DNA of 37,596 nt from Streptomyces calvus (GCF_006782915.1 NZ_VCNP01000014.1:1-37596), one strand, 5' to 3'. Shown: positions 1-9,597, counted from the stretch's first letter. The notes: generated from the sequence alone by a model not told the origin. Program-made: numbers and translations.

Positions 1-2629
1 GGTCGGGCGAGCGGCGCTGGAGCAGTTCCACGGACTCGGCGCGGTCGAAGACGTTCACCGGCAGCGGGGTGGCCACGCGCTCCCAGGCCCGGTTCCGGGA
101 GGGGACGATGACCTTGCCCGGCCCGTTGGTCGGGAAGTACTGGCGTACCGCCTCGACGTCCTCCGCGTTGTCGAAGACGAGCAGCCAGTTGTCGTACGGC
201 GCGCCCGTGCGCAGCGCCTCCAGCACGGCGGGCACGGCGGTGTTGGCGGCCGGGGCGCCCATGCTGTCCTGCCCGGCCGGGGCGACGCCGAGCTGGGCCG
301 CGAGCTGGGCCAGCGCGGCCAGGACGAGGCTTTCGCGCTCGGCGGGGATCCAGCAGATCACCTTGTAGTCGTGCTGGTGGGTGTAGATGTACTCCAGCGC
401 CAGCTGGGACTTGCCGACACCGCCCAGTCCGTGCAGCGCGTGCGGGAGCACGGCCGCCGTGTCCTGGGAGCCCAGTTGTTCCTCCACGGCCCTCAGCAGC
501 GCCTGCCGGCCGACGAACGAGGTGTTCCGGAGGGGAACGTTCACCAGTAGGGCGGGCGTTGCGGTCGTGGTGCTCTTCATGAGCGGCTCTGCCTCCGGGG
601 CTTCTTCTCGTGGTGTGGCGTCGGTTACCGGGCTTGGCACGGGATCTCCTGGGTCGTCGGGACCGTTCGACGGTGGCAGGCTTCCCGCTCCGCCGGACGC
701 TCCCCCATCAATAGCGCGGTTCACCTCAAAGGGCGCAACTCCGGACGAACCGGCATGCCCCCATTCGGCGGTACCCGCCCCCGCCGCGCCGGTCAGACGG
801 GGCTCGATCCGCCGGGCCCGCTCGGAGTAGGGCCCCGACAGCGCCCGCATCACCGCCAGCTCGCTGCGCACCCAGCCGCGCTCGGAGGGGTCGGGCAGCG
901 TGGCGCCCAGGGGGTCGCGCAGGGCGGCGCGCAGCGCGATCCCGCGGTCGCCGGCCGCCGGGAGGTCGCCCACCACGCTGACGGTGTGGGCGAGTTGGCT
1001 GCGGGTGGTGGTGGCGAGCAGTTCCTCGCGGACGCCGTCGGCGAACTCCGGGCGGCCCTCGCCGCTGTCGTCCCAGTCGATCAGACCGCCCATCAGGATC
1101 TCCGCCAGGTGGTCCGGGCGGGTCTCCGGCATGGTGCGCCGCCGCAGCTGCTCGAAGAGGTCGAAGTCGAACGGTACGGCGGCCAGCTGGGCGGCGAGCC
1201 GGCGCGCGGCCGGGGTGGCGAGCGTGAAGAAGCGGCGGACGGCGGCCTTGGCGGCGCGCGGGAAGCGCGGGGCGCGCAGTCCGGGGGCGGGCGCGCCCTT
1301 GACGAGGGTGCCGGCCAGCACGACGGGCAGGGCGCGGCGCACTCCGCGCTCCCCGGTCACCAGTGCGGCCCAGGCGCCGAGGGAGCCGGGTTTCAGCGAC
1401 AGGACGGGCACGGGCACGGATCCGTCGCCGCCGTCCGGCAGCGGCCGCAGCGGGTCGGGGCCGCCGGGCGGCGGCCAGTGGGTGAGCGCGTCGTTGGCGG
1501 CGCCGAAGCCGCCGGCCTCCAGCAGCGCCTCGTACGGGTAGAGCGTCGAGCGGCGGCGCATGTGCGGCGGCAGCAGGTGGACGAGGGCGGTGGGGCCGGC
1601 GTGGGCGAGCCGGCCGAGGAGTTCGTCGGCGGCGGGGGCGGCCCAGCCGTGGGCGAGGCCGTCGGTGACGACGAGGAAGATCCGGCCGCCGCGCCCGTCG
1701 AGGAGTTCGCCGGGGTCGGAGCCGGCCGGTCCGGTGCCGCGGCTCAGGGTGGCGGGTCCGACGCGGGGCACGTTCACCCGGACCGTGCGCACGGTGCGGA
1801 AGGCGCCGCTGTGTTCGGCGGCCCGGGCGAGGCGCGTGACGGCGTCCTCCCAGATCCGCAGGGTGGGGGCGTCGTCGACGAGCAGCACGAGGTGGAAGGC
1901 GGAGGTGCGGGCCGGACGCAGGAAGGGCATCCACATGCCGTCCACGACGCCCTGCTCGGCGGTGGTCTCCTCGTCCAGTTCCAGGGCGTCACGGGAGGGG
2001 ATGCGGCGGGCGAGTTGGTGCAGGGCGCGGGCGAACTGCGCGGTGATCCGGGCGGGGCTCGGCCGCGGCCGGTCGTCGGCGGGCAGCAGCGGTTGCCCGA
2101 CGCGGGCGCTGTAGGGGCCCTCGACATCGGGTAACAGCTGCGGGGCGGGCGCCGGTCCGCCGGCCGCGCGGCCGGTGGGCCGGGGCGGGTCGGCGGTGAC
2201 GGAGGCGGGGCGCGGGCCCGGGGCGGCGGGGTCCGGGACGGGAGCGGGGACGGGTGGGGCGGCGGATTCGGCGGGGACGGCCGGGGGGTCGTCGGCCGGA
2301 GCCGGGTCCGGTGGGCGCCGGTCCTCGGCCGCCGGGGCGGGCGCGGGGGACGGGCGGGACGGCGGGGCGGGAGGCACGGCGTCGGCGTCGGGGGCCGGGT
2401 GCGGCGCGGTGACGGCCGGGCCGCCGTGGCGGTCCCAGTACGCGGCGAGCCACACGGCGTCGGCGATCTCCTGCCAGCGCGGCCCGTGCTGTTCGGGGGC
2501 GTCCCGGGTCGTCGCTCCGCGCTCGATCGCCCGGTCTACGGACTCGGGGAACGCCGGAGGAGGCGACGACCCCGAAACGGGGAATCCGTCGCCGAGCCCG
2601 GATGCGTGCTCCCTGGGATAGCCCTTCAT
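1..2629 (-). CDS. vWA-like (SAV_2336-type) / STAND NTPase protein, FxsT-like, 3' end outside window
   Basis: About 876 codons are visible in one open frame from the ATG at 2629 to the window edge. The N-terminal 150 residues are Pro/Ala-rich linker. Residues 245-260 (FHLVLLVDDAPTLRIW) look like the first strand of a von Willebrand A-type domain, but the DxSxS metal site reads DDAPT. A STAND/NB-ARC ATPase follows, with Walker A GLGGVGKS at 734-741 and a Walker B-like LLVFDNAED about 65 residues later. The layout matches Streptomyces proteins annotated as FxSxx-COOH system tetratricopeptide repeat protein; the expected TPRs would lie beyond the window. The start directly abuts the TGA of the upstream ATPase gene, so translation is probably coupled. 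Leu166 is a TTA codon. Domain reading is from sequence; a role as a signalling or conflict-system NTPase is family knowledge. Confidence 0.82.
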   Translation of the reverse strand, partial: MKGYPREHASGLGDGFPVSGSSPPPAFPESVDRAIERGATTRDAPEQHGPRWQEIADAVWLAAYWDRHGGPAVTAPHPAPDADAVPPAPPSRPSPAPAPAAEDRRPPDPAPADDPPAVPAESAAPPVPAPVPDPAAPGPRPASVTADPPRPTGRAAGGPAPAPQLLPDVEGPYSARVGQPLLPADDRPRPSPARITAQFARALHQLARRIPSRDALELDEETTAEQGVVDGMWMPFLRPARTSAFHLVLLVDDAPTLRIWEDAVTRLARAAEHSGAFRTVRTVRVNVPRVGPATLSRGTGPAGSDPGELLDGRGGRIFLVVTDGLAHGWAAPAADELLGRLAHAGPTALVHLLPPHMRRRSTLYPYEALLEAGGFGAANDALTHWPPPGGPDPLRPLPDGGDGSVPVPVLSLKPGSLGAWAALVTGERGVRRALPVVLAGTLVKGAPAPGLRAPRFPRAAKAAVRRFFTLATPAARRLAAQLAAVPFDFDLFEQLRRRTMPETRPDHLAEILMGGLIDWDDSGEGRPEFADGVREELLATTTRSQLAHTVSVVGDLPAAGDRGIALRAALRDPLGATLPDPSERGWVRSELAVMRALSGPYSERARRIEPRLTGAAGAGTAEWGHAGSSGVAPFEVNRAIDGGASGGAGSLPPSNGPDDPGDPVPSPVTDATPREEAPEAEPLMKSTTTATPALLVNVPLRNTSFVGRQALLRAVEEQLGSQDTAAVLPHALHGLGGVGKSQLALEYIYTHQHDYKVICWIPAERESLVLAALAQLAAQLGVAPAGQDSMGAPAANTAVPAVLEALRTGAPYDNWLLVFDNAEDVEAVRQYFPTNGPGKVIVPSRNRAWERVATPLPVNVFDRAESVELLQRRSPD

Positions 2630-3745
2630 TCAGCGGCCCTTCGCGAGGTCGCGTAGGAGCATTTCCACGAGCTTACGCCCGTGACCATCCGCCTGGAAAC
2701 CACCCGCGGTAGTCATCTGGACAGCGTTGAGCAACTGGTCGAGGGAGTGGGTGCCGCCCGCCTGGACGCGCTGGACGAACAGGTCCACCAGGTCTTCCGT
2801 GCCCTGCGGCCGGGCCCCCAGGTGCCCCTCCACCATGGCCAGGAGCTGCTCCCGGGTGGGCGTGCGCATCTCCAGGGGCAGGCAGCGGCGCCGGAACGCG
2901 GCCGGAAACTCACGTTCTCCGTTACTGGTGATCACCACGACCGGGAACTCCCGGCACTCGACCCGCCCGTCGCGGACCTCGGCCTGGCTCCCGGGGTCGC
3001 TGGTGTGGACGCGGGCCGTGTCCGCGGCGTCGCGCACCAGTTCCGGGACGTCATAGCTTCCATTCTCCAGGACGTGCAGCAGATCGTTGGGCAGGTCGAT
3101 GTCGCTCTTGTCGAGCTCGTCGACAAGCAGCACCCGGGGTCGATCGTAGGGCAGCAGGGCCGTGCCGAGGGGTCCGAGGGTGATGAAGTCGCCCAGCACC
3201 GGCGGAAGTTGACGAGTACTTGACGAGCTTGTGACCTCGTCGTCGTCCGCCGGCGGGCGCGGGGCGTCCGGTTCCGGCCGCGCGGGATCCGTCTCCCCGG
3301 TGTCGGCGTGCCGCAGCCCGGCCCGCCAGGCGGCGATGGCCTGGGCCCTGCCCATCGCGTCGTGCGCGTACAGGCCGTCCTTGAGCGTGGTGCGGCTGAC
3401 GATGTTCCACTCCAGCACCCGGCCGAGGCCGAGTTCACGGGAGATCAGATAGGCGAGCGTGGACTTGCCCACCCCGGGCGGTCCGGTGATCAGCAGCGGC
3501 CGCCGCAGCAGCAGGGCCGCGTTGACGACGTCGATCTCCTCCTCGCCCAGCTGGGGAGTGATCTCGCCGGGGCCGAGGCGGCGCAGCGCGGCCTGGGCGT
3601 CGGCGGGAGGAACCGGGCGGGGCGGGCCGCCGCCGAAGCGGCGCCAGGGCGGCGGCTGCGGCAGCGCGGGCGCCACGGCCGGTTCCCTGCCCGTGCCGTG
3701 GAACACCCGCCAGCCGTTCGGGGCCGTCTGCTCCTGCGCGCTCAT
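2630..3745 (-). CDS. MoxR-like AAA+ ATPase
   Basis: This 371-residue protein has Walker A GPPGVGKS at residues 88-95, a Walker B VLLVDELDK in mid-protein and a sensor-1 stretch VVITSNGEREFP followed by an arginine-rich FRRRCL segment. The order is that of MoxR/dynein-related AAA+ ATPases, which act as chaperone-like remodelers with vWA partners. The first 50 residues are Pro-rich and poorly conserved. Its ATG overlaps the stop of the upstream VMAP gene (ATGA), and its TGA directly abuts the ATG of the vWA/STAND gene, so all three are probably made in fixed proportion. MoxR plus vWA plus VMAP is the core described for ternary conflict systems; the exact substrate cannot be read from the sequence. 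Confidence 0.88.
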   Translation of the reverse strand: MSAQEQTAPNGWRVFHGTGREPAVAPALPQPPPWRRFGGGPPRPVPPADAQAALRRLGPGEITPQLGEEEIDVVNAALLLRRPLLITGPPGVGKSTLAYLISRELGLGRVLEWNIVSRTTLKDGLYAHDAMGRAQAIAAWRAGLRHADTGETDPARPEPDAPRPPADDDEVTSSSSTRQLPPVLGDFITLGPLGTALLPYDRPRVLLVDELDKSDIDLPNDLLHVLENGSYDVPELVRDAADTARVHTSDPGSQAEVRDGRVECREFPVVVITSNGEREFPAAFRRRCLPLEMRTPTREQLLAMVEGHLGARPQGTEDLVDLFVQRVQAGGTHSLDQLLNAVQMTTAGGFQADGHGRKLVEMLLRDLAKGR

Positions 3746-5298
3746 GCCGGTGCCTCCTCGCTGGCGAGATCGCCGGGATCGGTGGGCTGGAAATCAATGG
3801 GCCGGGTGGGATCGTCCCAGAAGAAGCCGATGTGCCGGCCGAGCAGCTCGCCCGGCCCCTGGCCGTTGCTCTCGGCGTTCCTGCGCAGCAGGTGCACGGC
3901 CGTCGGGATGCGCCCCGGGGTCTGCGCGGCGGCGAACAGGGCAGTCACCACCTCTCGTCGTTCCTCGACGAAGACTCCCCTGCGATCCCATATCGCAAGC
4001 CCTATCCCTTCCGCGATGGCGGCCTTGAGCGCCGCGAGGGCACTGGTGTCGCTGGGTGCGTCCAGTACCACGGCGGTGCGCCGTGATTCCCCGGCGAGCC
4101 CGGCCTGCCACGCCTCGAGACGTGTCCCGTCGCATTCCCGCCAGCCGTGCACGGTGACGCCGTGCTCCCGCAGGGTGTCCCAGCGCTGCCGCCACTGGTC
4201 GCGGATCACGGTGTCGTCCGAGTACATGCGTTCCAGGCTGCGCAGGTGCACCCCGTACTTGAGGCTGAGCGGCAGCGGCTGGCCGTCCCCGATCCGGTGG
4301 GTCAGCCCGGCCACGTCGTGGTTGAGCAGGTCGTACGGAAGGACGAACTCGATGTACGGCGGCGGGGGCCGGCGTCCGCTCGGGTCGGGCTCGCGCGGTG
4401 CCGTCCACAGCCGGGTGCCCTGCCGCAGCGCCCGTTCGACGGCGGGGCCGAGGTCGTCCAGGGTGGTGTGGGCGGGTTCGCCGGGCTGCGGGTTCCAGTG
4501 GCCGGGCACGGTGTTGAGCCAGGGCCGCACGACGATGTCGCGGGTGCCGTCGCGGGCCGGTTCGACGGCGATGACGAGGCAGCAGGGTATGTCCGGGTCG
4601 GCCGGGGCGGCGGCGACGGTCCGCCGGCGTCCGTCGAGGGCGGCGGTGAGGCCGGCCCGGCGGGCCCAGTCGTCGGCCCAGCCGGTCAGGGCGGCGCGGT
4701 GGGCCGGGGTGGCGGCCAGCGCGGCCGCCCGGTCGACGAGGAGCACCGCGGGCGGCAGTCCGTCGAGTTGTGCGTTCCAGCCGAGGACGTGCGAGAAGAG
4801 CTGGTCGGGTGAGAGGCCGGTGGGCAGGTCGAGGCCGTTGAGCTGTTCCACCAGTGCGTCGCGCAGGCGCGTGGCGGGTAACTCGCCCCGGGCGAGGACG
4901 GCGCGGGCGGCGCGTTCGTCCTCGCGGGAGACGGCGGGACCGGCCAGGAGGTCGGGCGCGGACTGTCCCGCGTGCGGGGCGCCGAGCAGTTCGTCGAGCA
5001 TGCGGTCGAGTTCGTCGCCCGCCAGGTCGCCCTCGAGGATGCGGACCACTTCGACCAGTACGCGTTCGCCGTCCGCCGCGCTCAGCGCGGCACGCACCAT
5101 GAGGACCACGTCCTCGCGCTGCTTGACGCCCCGGAGGTCGACCTGAGCGCCCAGCAGGTCGCCGAGCACCATCGCGAAGTGCAGCCGGCCCTGCGCGTCC
5201 TCCATGCAGCCGAGTTCGCACAGGGCGTTGGTCAGCCGTAAGAGGACCCGGGTGCCGCGCGCACGCTCGGGGTCGCCGAGCGCTGTGTCTGTTCCCAC
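3742..5298 (-). CDS. VMAP-C domain protein with N-terminal effector-associated domain
   Basis: This 518-residue protein is read from a GTG at 5298, which has a purine-rich SD (AGGGGGAAAG) just upstream; a longer reading to 5418 lacks a comparable site. Residues 1-90 are a small all-helical domain like effector-associated domain 2. The C-terminal half contains the hallmarks of VMAP-C proteins: a VRPWLN strand, PPYIEFVLPYDLLNHDV, LKYGVHLRSLER and a final IGFFWDDP segment. In the family these are partners of MoxR ATPases and vWA proteins that link NTPase signalling to an effector through EAD pairing. It heads the three-gene operon. Leu20 and Leu140 are TTA codons, unusual in this genome type and suggestive of bldA control. 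No catalytic effector domain is visible in it. Confidence 0.78.
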   Translation of the reverse strand: MGTDTALGDPERARGTRVLLRLTNALCELGCMEDAQGRLHFAMVLGDLLGAQVDLRGVKQREDVVLMVRAALSAADGERVLVEVVRILEGDLAGDELDRMLDELLGAPHAGQSAPDLLAGPAVSREDERAARAVLARGELPATRLRDALVEQLNGLDLPTGLSPDQLFSHVLGWNAQLDGLPPAVLLVDRAAALAATPAHRAALTGWADDWARRAGLTAALDGRRRTVAAAPADPDIPCCLVIAVEPARDGTRDIVVRPWLNTVPGHWNPQPGEPAHTTLDDLGPAVERALRQGTRLWTAPREPDPSGRRPPPPYIEFVLPYDLLNHDVAGLTHRIGDGQPLPLSLKYGVHLRSLERMYSDDTVIRDQWRQRWDTLREHGVTVHGWRECDGTRLEAWQAGLAGESRRTAVVLDAPSDTSALAALKAAIAEGIGLAIWDRRGVFVEERREVVTALFAAAQTPGRIPTAVHLLRRNAESNGQGPGELLGRHIGFFWDDPTRPIDFQPTDPGDLASEEAPA

Positions 5299-5462
5299 CG
5301 ACTTTCCCCCTGAGCCGGTACGTCTGCCTGACAGATCAGCGAAGTTAGCACGGCAACCAGCGGTTAACCAGGGACGAATGAGGTAGTCACCGCGAGGTCC
5401 GGCCAGGACCGCCCGCACGGGGGACGGGCCCGGCCGGAATCACGCGGTGCGGCGCCCGCGGG

Positions 5463-8018
5463 TCACAGCCGCGGGTCCACCGGCTCCGACTCCAGCGCCA
5501 GTACGGCGAAGACCGGCTCGTGGACCCGCCACAGGGGCTCGCCGCCGGCGAGGCGGTCCAGGGCCTCCAGGCCGAGGGCGTACTCGCGGATCGCCAGCGA
5601 CCGCTTGTGGTGGAGGTGGCGGTCGCGCAGCCGGGTCAGGTTCTCCGGGCGGGTGTACTCGGGGCCGTAGACGATCCGCAGGTACTCGCGGCCGCGGACC
5701 TTGATGCCGGGCTGCACCGGGCGGCCCGTCTCCCCGCGCACCAGGGCGCCGACCGGTTTGACGACCATGCCCTCGCCGCCGCGGCCGGTCATCTCCAGCC
5801 ACCAGTCGACGCCGGCCCGGACCGACTCGGGGTCGGCGGTGTCGACGTACAGGCGGCGGGTGGTCCGGAGCAGGCCGGTGGCGTCGTGTGCGACGAGGCG
5901 GTCGAGCAGGGCGAGTTGCTCGTCGTGCGGCAGGCCGGCCAGGCTGCGGCCCTGCACGGCGAGGATCTGGAACGGTGCCAGGCGGACGCCGTCGAGGCCG
6001 TCGGTGGTCCAGCAGTAGCGGCGGTAGGCGCGGGTGAACGCCGCGGCGGCGTCGGCGCGTTCGCGCTGCCGGTCCAGCAGGTCGCGCACCTCGACACCGC
6101 GGGCGGCGGCGCCGTCCAGGGCGGCCAGCACGTCCGGGAGGACCGCGCCGGAGGCGGCGCCGACCGCGGCGTACTGGGAGCGCAGCAGTCCGGACGCCTT
6201 CAGCGACCACGGCATCAGCTCGGCGTCCAGCAGGAGCCAGTCGGTCTCCAGCCGGTCCCACAGGCCGGCCTCGCCCACGGCGGTGCGCAGCCGGCCGAGG
6301 ATCTCCTCGGTGAGGGCGTCGTCGTCGAAGAACGGGCGGCCGGTGCGGGTGCAGAGCGAGCCGGTCGGGCCCTCGACGCCGAACCGCCGGGTGGCGGCGT
6401 CGGCGTCGCGGCAGACCAGGGCGACCGCGCGGGAGCCCATGTGCTTCTCCTCGCACACGACCCGGGCGACGCCGTCCTGCCGGTACTCCTCGAAGGCCTC
6501 CACCGGGTGTTCCAGGTAGCCGTCGAGGCGTGAGGTGGCCGTGGGTGCCATGGTCGGCGGGAGGTACGGCAGCAGGCGCGGGTCGATCGCGAAGCGGCTC
6601 ATGACCTCCAGTGCCGCCGCCGCGTTCTCCTCGCGGACCGACACCCGTCCGGCGTGCCGGGTCTCGACGACGCGGCGGCCGTGCACGTCGGCGAGGTCCA
6701 GCGGGCGCCCGTCCTGGCCGCCGGGCGCCTCGGTGCGCAGCGGCCGGACCGGCTCGTACCAGACCTTCCGGGCCGGTACGTCGACCAGTTCGCGCTCCGG
6801 CCAGCGCAGCGCGGTGAGCTTGCCGCCGAAGACGGCGCCGGTGTCCAGGCAGATGGTGTTGTTGAGCCAGGTCGCCTCGGGGACGGGCGTGTGGCCGTAG
6901 ACGACGGCCGCCCGGCCGCGGTAGTCCTCGGCCCACGGGTAGCGCACGGGCAGGCCGAACTCGTCGGTCTCGCCGGTGGTGTCGCCGTACAGGGCGTGGC
7001 TGCGGACCCGGCCGGAGGTGCGGCCGTGGTACTTCTCCGGCAGGCCGGCGTGGCAGACCACGAGCCTGCCGCCGTCGAGGACGTAGTGGCTGACCAGGCC
7101 GTCGACGAACTCCCGTACCTCGGCGCGGAACTCCTCGCTCTCGCCCGCCATCTGCTCGACGGTCTCGGCGAGTCCGTGGGTGTGCTGCACCTGGCGGCCC
7201 CTGAGGTAGCGGCCGAACTTGTTCTCGTGGTTGCCGGGCACGCACAGCGCGTTGCCCGACTTGACCATGGCCATCACACGCCGCAGCACGCCGGGGCTGT
7301 CCGGGCCGCGGTCGACGAGGTCGCCGACGAAGACGGCGGTGCGGCCCTCCGGGTGGACGCCGTCGGCGTAGCCGAGCTTCGTCAGCAGCGCCTCGAGTTC
7401 GGCGGAGCAGCCGTGGACGTCGCCGACGATGTCGAACGGGCCGGTGAGGTGGGTGAGGTCGTTGAACCGCTTCTCGGTGACGACGGTGGCGCGCTCCACC
7501 TCCTCGACGCCGCGCAGCACGTGCACCTTGCGGAAGCCCTCGCGTTCCAGGTGGCGCAGGGAGGCGCGCAGTTCGCGGGTGTGGCGCCGGACGACGCGGC
7601 GGGGCAGGTCGGCGCGGTCGGGGCGGGCGGCGTTGCGCTCGGCGCACACCTCCTCGGGCACGTCGAGCACGATGGCTATGGGCAGCACGTCGTACCGCCT
7701 GGCCAGGTCGATCAGTTGGCGGCGGGCGTCCCGCTGGACGCTGGTGGCGTCGACGACGGTGCGGCGGCCGGCGGCCAGGCGCTTGCCGGCGATGTAGTGC
7801 AGCACGTCGAAGGCGTCGCGGGAGGCGCTCTGGTCGTTCTCGTCGTCGGCGACCAGGCCGCGGCAGAAGTCGGAGGAGATGACCTCGGTGGGCGTGAAGT
7901 GGCGCCGCGCGAAGGTGGACTTGCCGGAGCCGGAGGCGCCGACGAGCACCACGAGGGACAGGTCGGTGACGGGCAGGACGCGGCCCTGCGGCGTCGGGGT
8001 GTCGGTGGTGGTGGTCAT
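5463..8018 (-). CDS. pnkp: polynucleotide kinase-phosphatase-ligase Pnkp (RNA repair)
   Basis: This 851-residue three-domain protein has an N-terminal P-loop kinase (GASGSGKS at 27-34). A binuclear metallophosphatase follows, with the motif series DIVGDVHG, GDLVDRG, PGNHE, CHAG and YGHTP. The C-terminal domain is an adenylyltransferase with ligase motif I KHMGSR, whose lysine is residue 525. In characterised bacterial Pnkp these domains 5'-phosphorylate, remove 2',3'-cyclic phosphate or 3'-phosphate and adenylate broken RNA. With Hen1, ligation yields a 2'-O-methylated junction that resists recleavage. The ATG at 8018 overlaps the hen1 stop by 4 bp (ATGA), so the two genes form an operon with hen1 first. 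All signature motifs are intact and the length is typical. Confidence 0.95.
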   Translation of the reverse strand: MTTTTDTPTPQGRVLPVTDLSLVVLVGASGSGKSTFARRHFTPTEVISSDFCRGLVADDENDQSASRDAFDVLHYIAGKRLAAGRRTVVDATSVQRDARRQLIDLARRYDVLPIAIVLDVPEEVCAERNAARPDRADLPRRVVRRHTRELRASLRHLEREGFRKVHVLRGVEEVERATVVTEKRFNDLTHLTGPFDIVGDVHGCSAELEALLTKLGYADGVHPEGRTAVFVGDLVDRGPDSPGVLRRVMAMVKSGNALCVPGNHENKFGRYLRGRQVQHTHGLAETVEQMAGESEEFRAEVREFVDGLVSHYVLDGGRLVVCHAGLPEKYHGRTSGRVRSHALYGDTTGETDEFGLPVRYPWAEDYRGRAAVVYGHTPVPEATWLNNTICLDTGAVFGGKLTALRWPERELVDVPARKVWYEPVRPLRTEAPGGQDGRPLDLADVHGRRVVETRHAGRVSVREENAAAALEVMSRFAIDPRLLPYLPPTMAPTATSRLDGYLEHPVEAFEEYRQDGVARVVCEEKHMGSRAVALVCRDADAATRRFGVEGPTGSLCTRTGRPFFDDDALTEEILGRLRTAVGEAGLWDRLETDWLLLDAELMPWSLKASGLLRSQYAAVGAASGAVLPDVLAALDGAAARGVEVRDLLDRQRERADAAAAFTRAYRRYCWTTDGLDGVRLAPFQILAVQGRSLAGLPHDEQLALLDRLVAHDATGLLRTTRRLYVDTADPESVRAGVDWWLEMTGRGGEGMVVKPVGALVRGETGRPVQPGIKVRGREYLRIVYGPEYTRPENLTRLRDRHLHHKRSLAIREYALGLEALDRLAGGEPLWRVHEPVFAVLALESEPVDPRL

Positions 8019-9478
8019 GCGGCTTTCGCCTCCTTCACGGGGTGGGCGGTGAACACGGCCATCTGGGTGGGCGGACCGACCTCCGGGTCGTCGGGGCCGA
8101 CGGGCCGGAAGTCCACGCCGTAGCCGTGGCGTGCGGCGACCTTCCCGGCCCAGGCGCGGAACTCCTCGCGGGTCCACTCGAAGCGGTGGTCGCCGTGCCG
8201 GACGTGACCGGCCGGGAGGCTCTCCCAGCGCACGTTGTACTCGACGTTCGGGGTGGTGACGAGGACGGTGCGGGGGCGTGCCACGTCGAACACCGCGTAC
8301 TCCAGGGCGGGCAGCCGCGGGAGGTCGAGGTGTTCGATCACCTCGCTGAGCACGGCGGCGTCGTACCCCTTGAGCCGCTTGTCGGAGTACGCGAGGGAGC
8401 CCTGGAGGAGCTTCACGCGGGCCGCCTGCCGCTCCCCCATGCGGTCCAGCCGCAGCCGCCGGGAGGCGATGGTGAGCGCCCGCATCGACACGTCGACGCC
8501 GACGATCTCGGTGAACGACGGGTCCCGCAGCAGTTCCTGCACCAACTGGCCCTGGCCGCAGCCGAGGTCCAGCACCCGGGCGGCACCGGACGCGCGCAGC
8601 TCGGCGAGGATCGCGTCGCGGCGCTGCACGGCGAGCGGCGCGGGCCTCTCCTCGGCCTCGGTCTCCGCCTCGACGGCGTTGTCGAGCTGTTCGACGTCGG
8701 TGTCGTCCGCCTCGGCCAGCCGGACCAGTTCCAGTCGTTCCGTCGCCCGTCGGGTCAGCGACCAGCGGCGGGACAGGTAACGGCTGGTGATCAGCTTCTG
8801 TTCCGGGTGGCCGGGCAGCCAGCCCTCGCCGGCCCGCAGCAGCTTGTCGACCTCGTCGGAGGAGACCCAGTAGTGCTTGGCGTCGTCGAGGACGGGGAGC
8901 AGCACGTAGAGGTGGCGCAGGGCCTCGGCGAGGGTGAGCGTGCCGGCCTCCAGGACCAGGCGCACGTACCGCGAGTCGCCCCACGCGGGGAACTCGGTGT
9001 CGAGGGCGACGGGGTCGGCGGTGACGGTCCAGCCGAGCGGCTCGAAGAGCCGGGAGACGAGGGCGGGGCCGCCGCGGGCGGGCAGCGCGGGCACCTCGAT
9101 GCGCAACGGGCGCGGCTGCCGCGGCAGTTCCGGGCGGGCCCGGCAGACGCCGTGCAGGGCGCTGGAGAAGACGCTGCTCAGCGCGACGGCGAGGAGGGAG
9201 GACGCCGCGTACGGGCGGTCGTTGACGTACTGCGCGAGGGCCGCGTCGGGGGCGCCGCCGCGGCCCTTGCCCTTGCCGCGCCGGACCAGTGCCACCGTGT
9301 CCACCTCCAGCAGCAGCGCCGCCGTGCAGCGCTCGGCGGTTGCCTCGGGGTAGAGGACGTGCGCCGTGCCGTAGGAGGTGGAGAACGCCTGCGCCTTGTC
9401 GGGATGCTTGTGCAGCAGGAAACCGAGGTCGGTCGCGGGGCGCCGGTCGGTGCCGGTGGTACTGATCGTCAGGAACAC
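8015..9478 (-). CDS. hen1: RNA 3'-terminal ribose 2'-O-methyltransferase Hen1
   Basis: This 487-residue protein has the Hen1 N-terminal domain that activates Pnkp ligase (starting FLTISTTG, then DLGFLLHKHPDKAQAF). An acidic linker follows, then a SAM-dependent methyltransferase with LDLGCGQGQLVQEL around residue 300, the metal-site signature SEVIEHLD and TTPNVEYN, plus the downstream His-rich RHGDHRFEW. The GTG at 9478 is preferred because GAGGTG lies 8 nt upstream and the protein then begins like other Hen1 proteins. An in-frame GTG at 9499 has its purine run only 1 nt away. It methylates the 2'-OH of the 3' end of cleaved RNA (typically tRNA) before sealing by Pnkp, which is encoded immediately downstream. 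Confidence 0.95.
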   Translation of the reverse strand: MFLTISTTGTDRRPATDLGFLLHKHPDKAQAFSTSYGTAHVLYPEATAERCTAALLLEVDTVALVRRGKGKGRGGAPDAALAQYVNDRPYAASSLLAVALSSVFSSALHGVCRARPELPRQPRPLRIEVPALPARGGPALVSRLFEPLGWTVTADPVALDTEFPAWGDSRYVRLVLEAGTLTLAEALRHLYVLLPVLDDAKHYWVSSDEVDKLLRAGEGWLPGHPEQKLITSRYLSRRWSLTRRATERLELVRLAEADDTDVEQLDNAVEAETEAEERPAPLAVQRRDAILAELRASGAARVLDLGCGQGQLVQELLRDPSFTEIVGVDVSMRALTIASRRLRLDRMGERQAARVKLLQGSLAYSDKRLKGYDAAVLSEVIEHLDLPRLPALEYAVFDVARPRTVLVTTPNVEYNVRWESLPAGHVRHGDHRFEWTREEFRAWAGKVAARHGYGVDFRPVGPDDPEVGPPTQMAVFTAHPVKEAKAA

Positions 9479-9597
9479 GGTGGTTACACCTCGAAACACC
9501 TTCTGAACTGCGGGTACACGCCGGTTCTCCGGCGCGTCCGGTCAACGTACCGGGAAGGGGCCGGGGTGTTTCGGGAATTTCCGGGCGCGGGTGCGCG

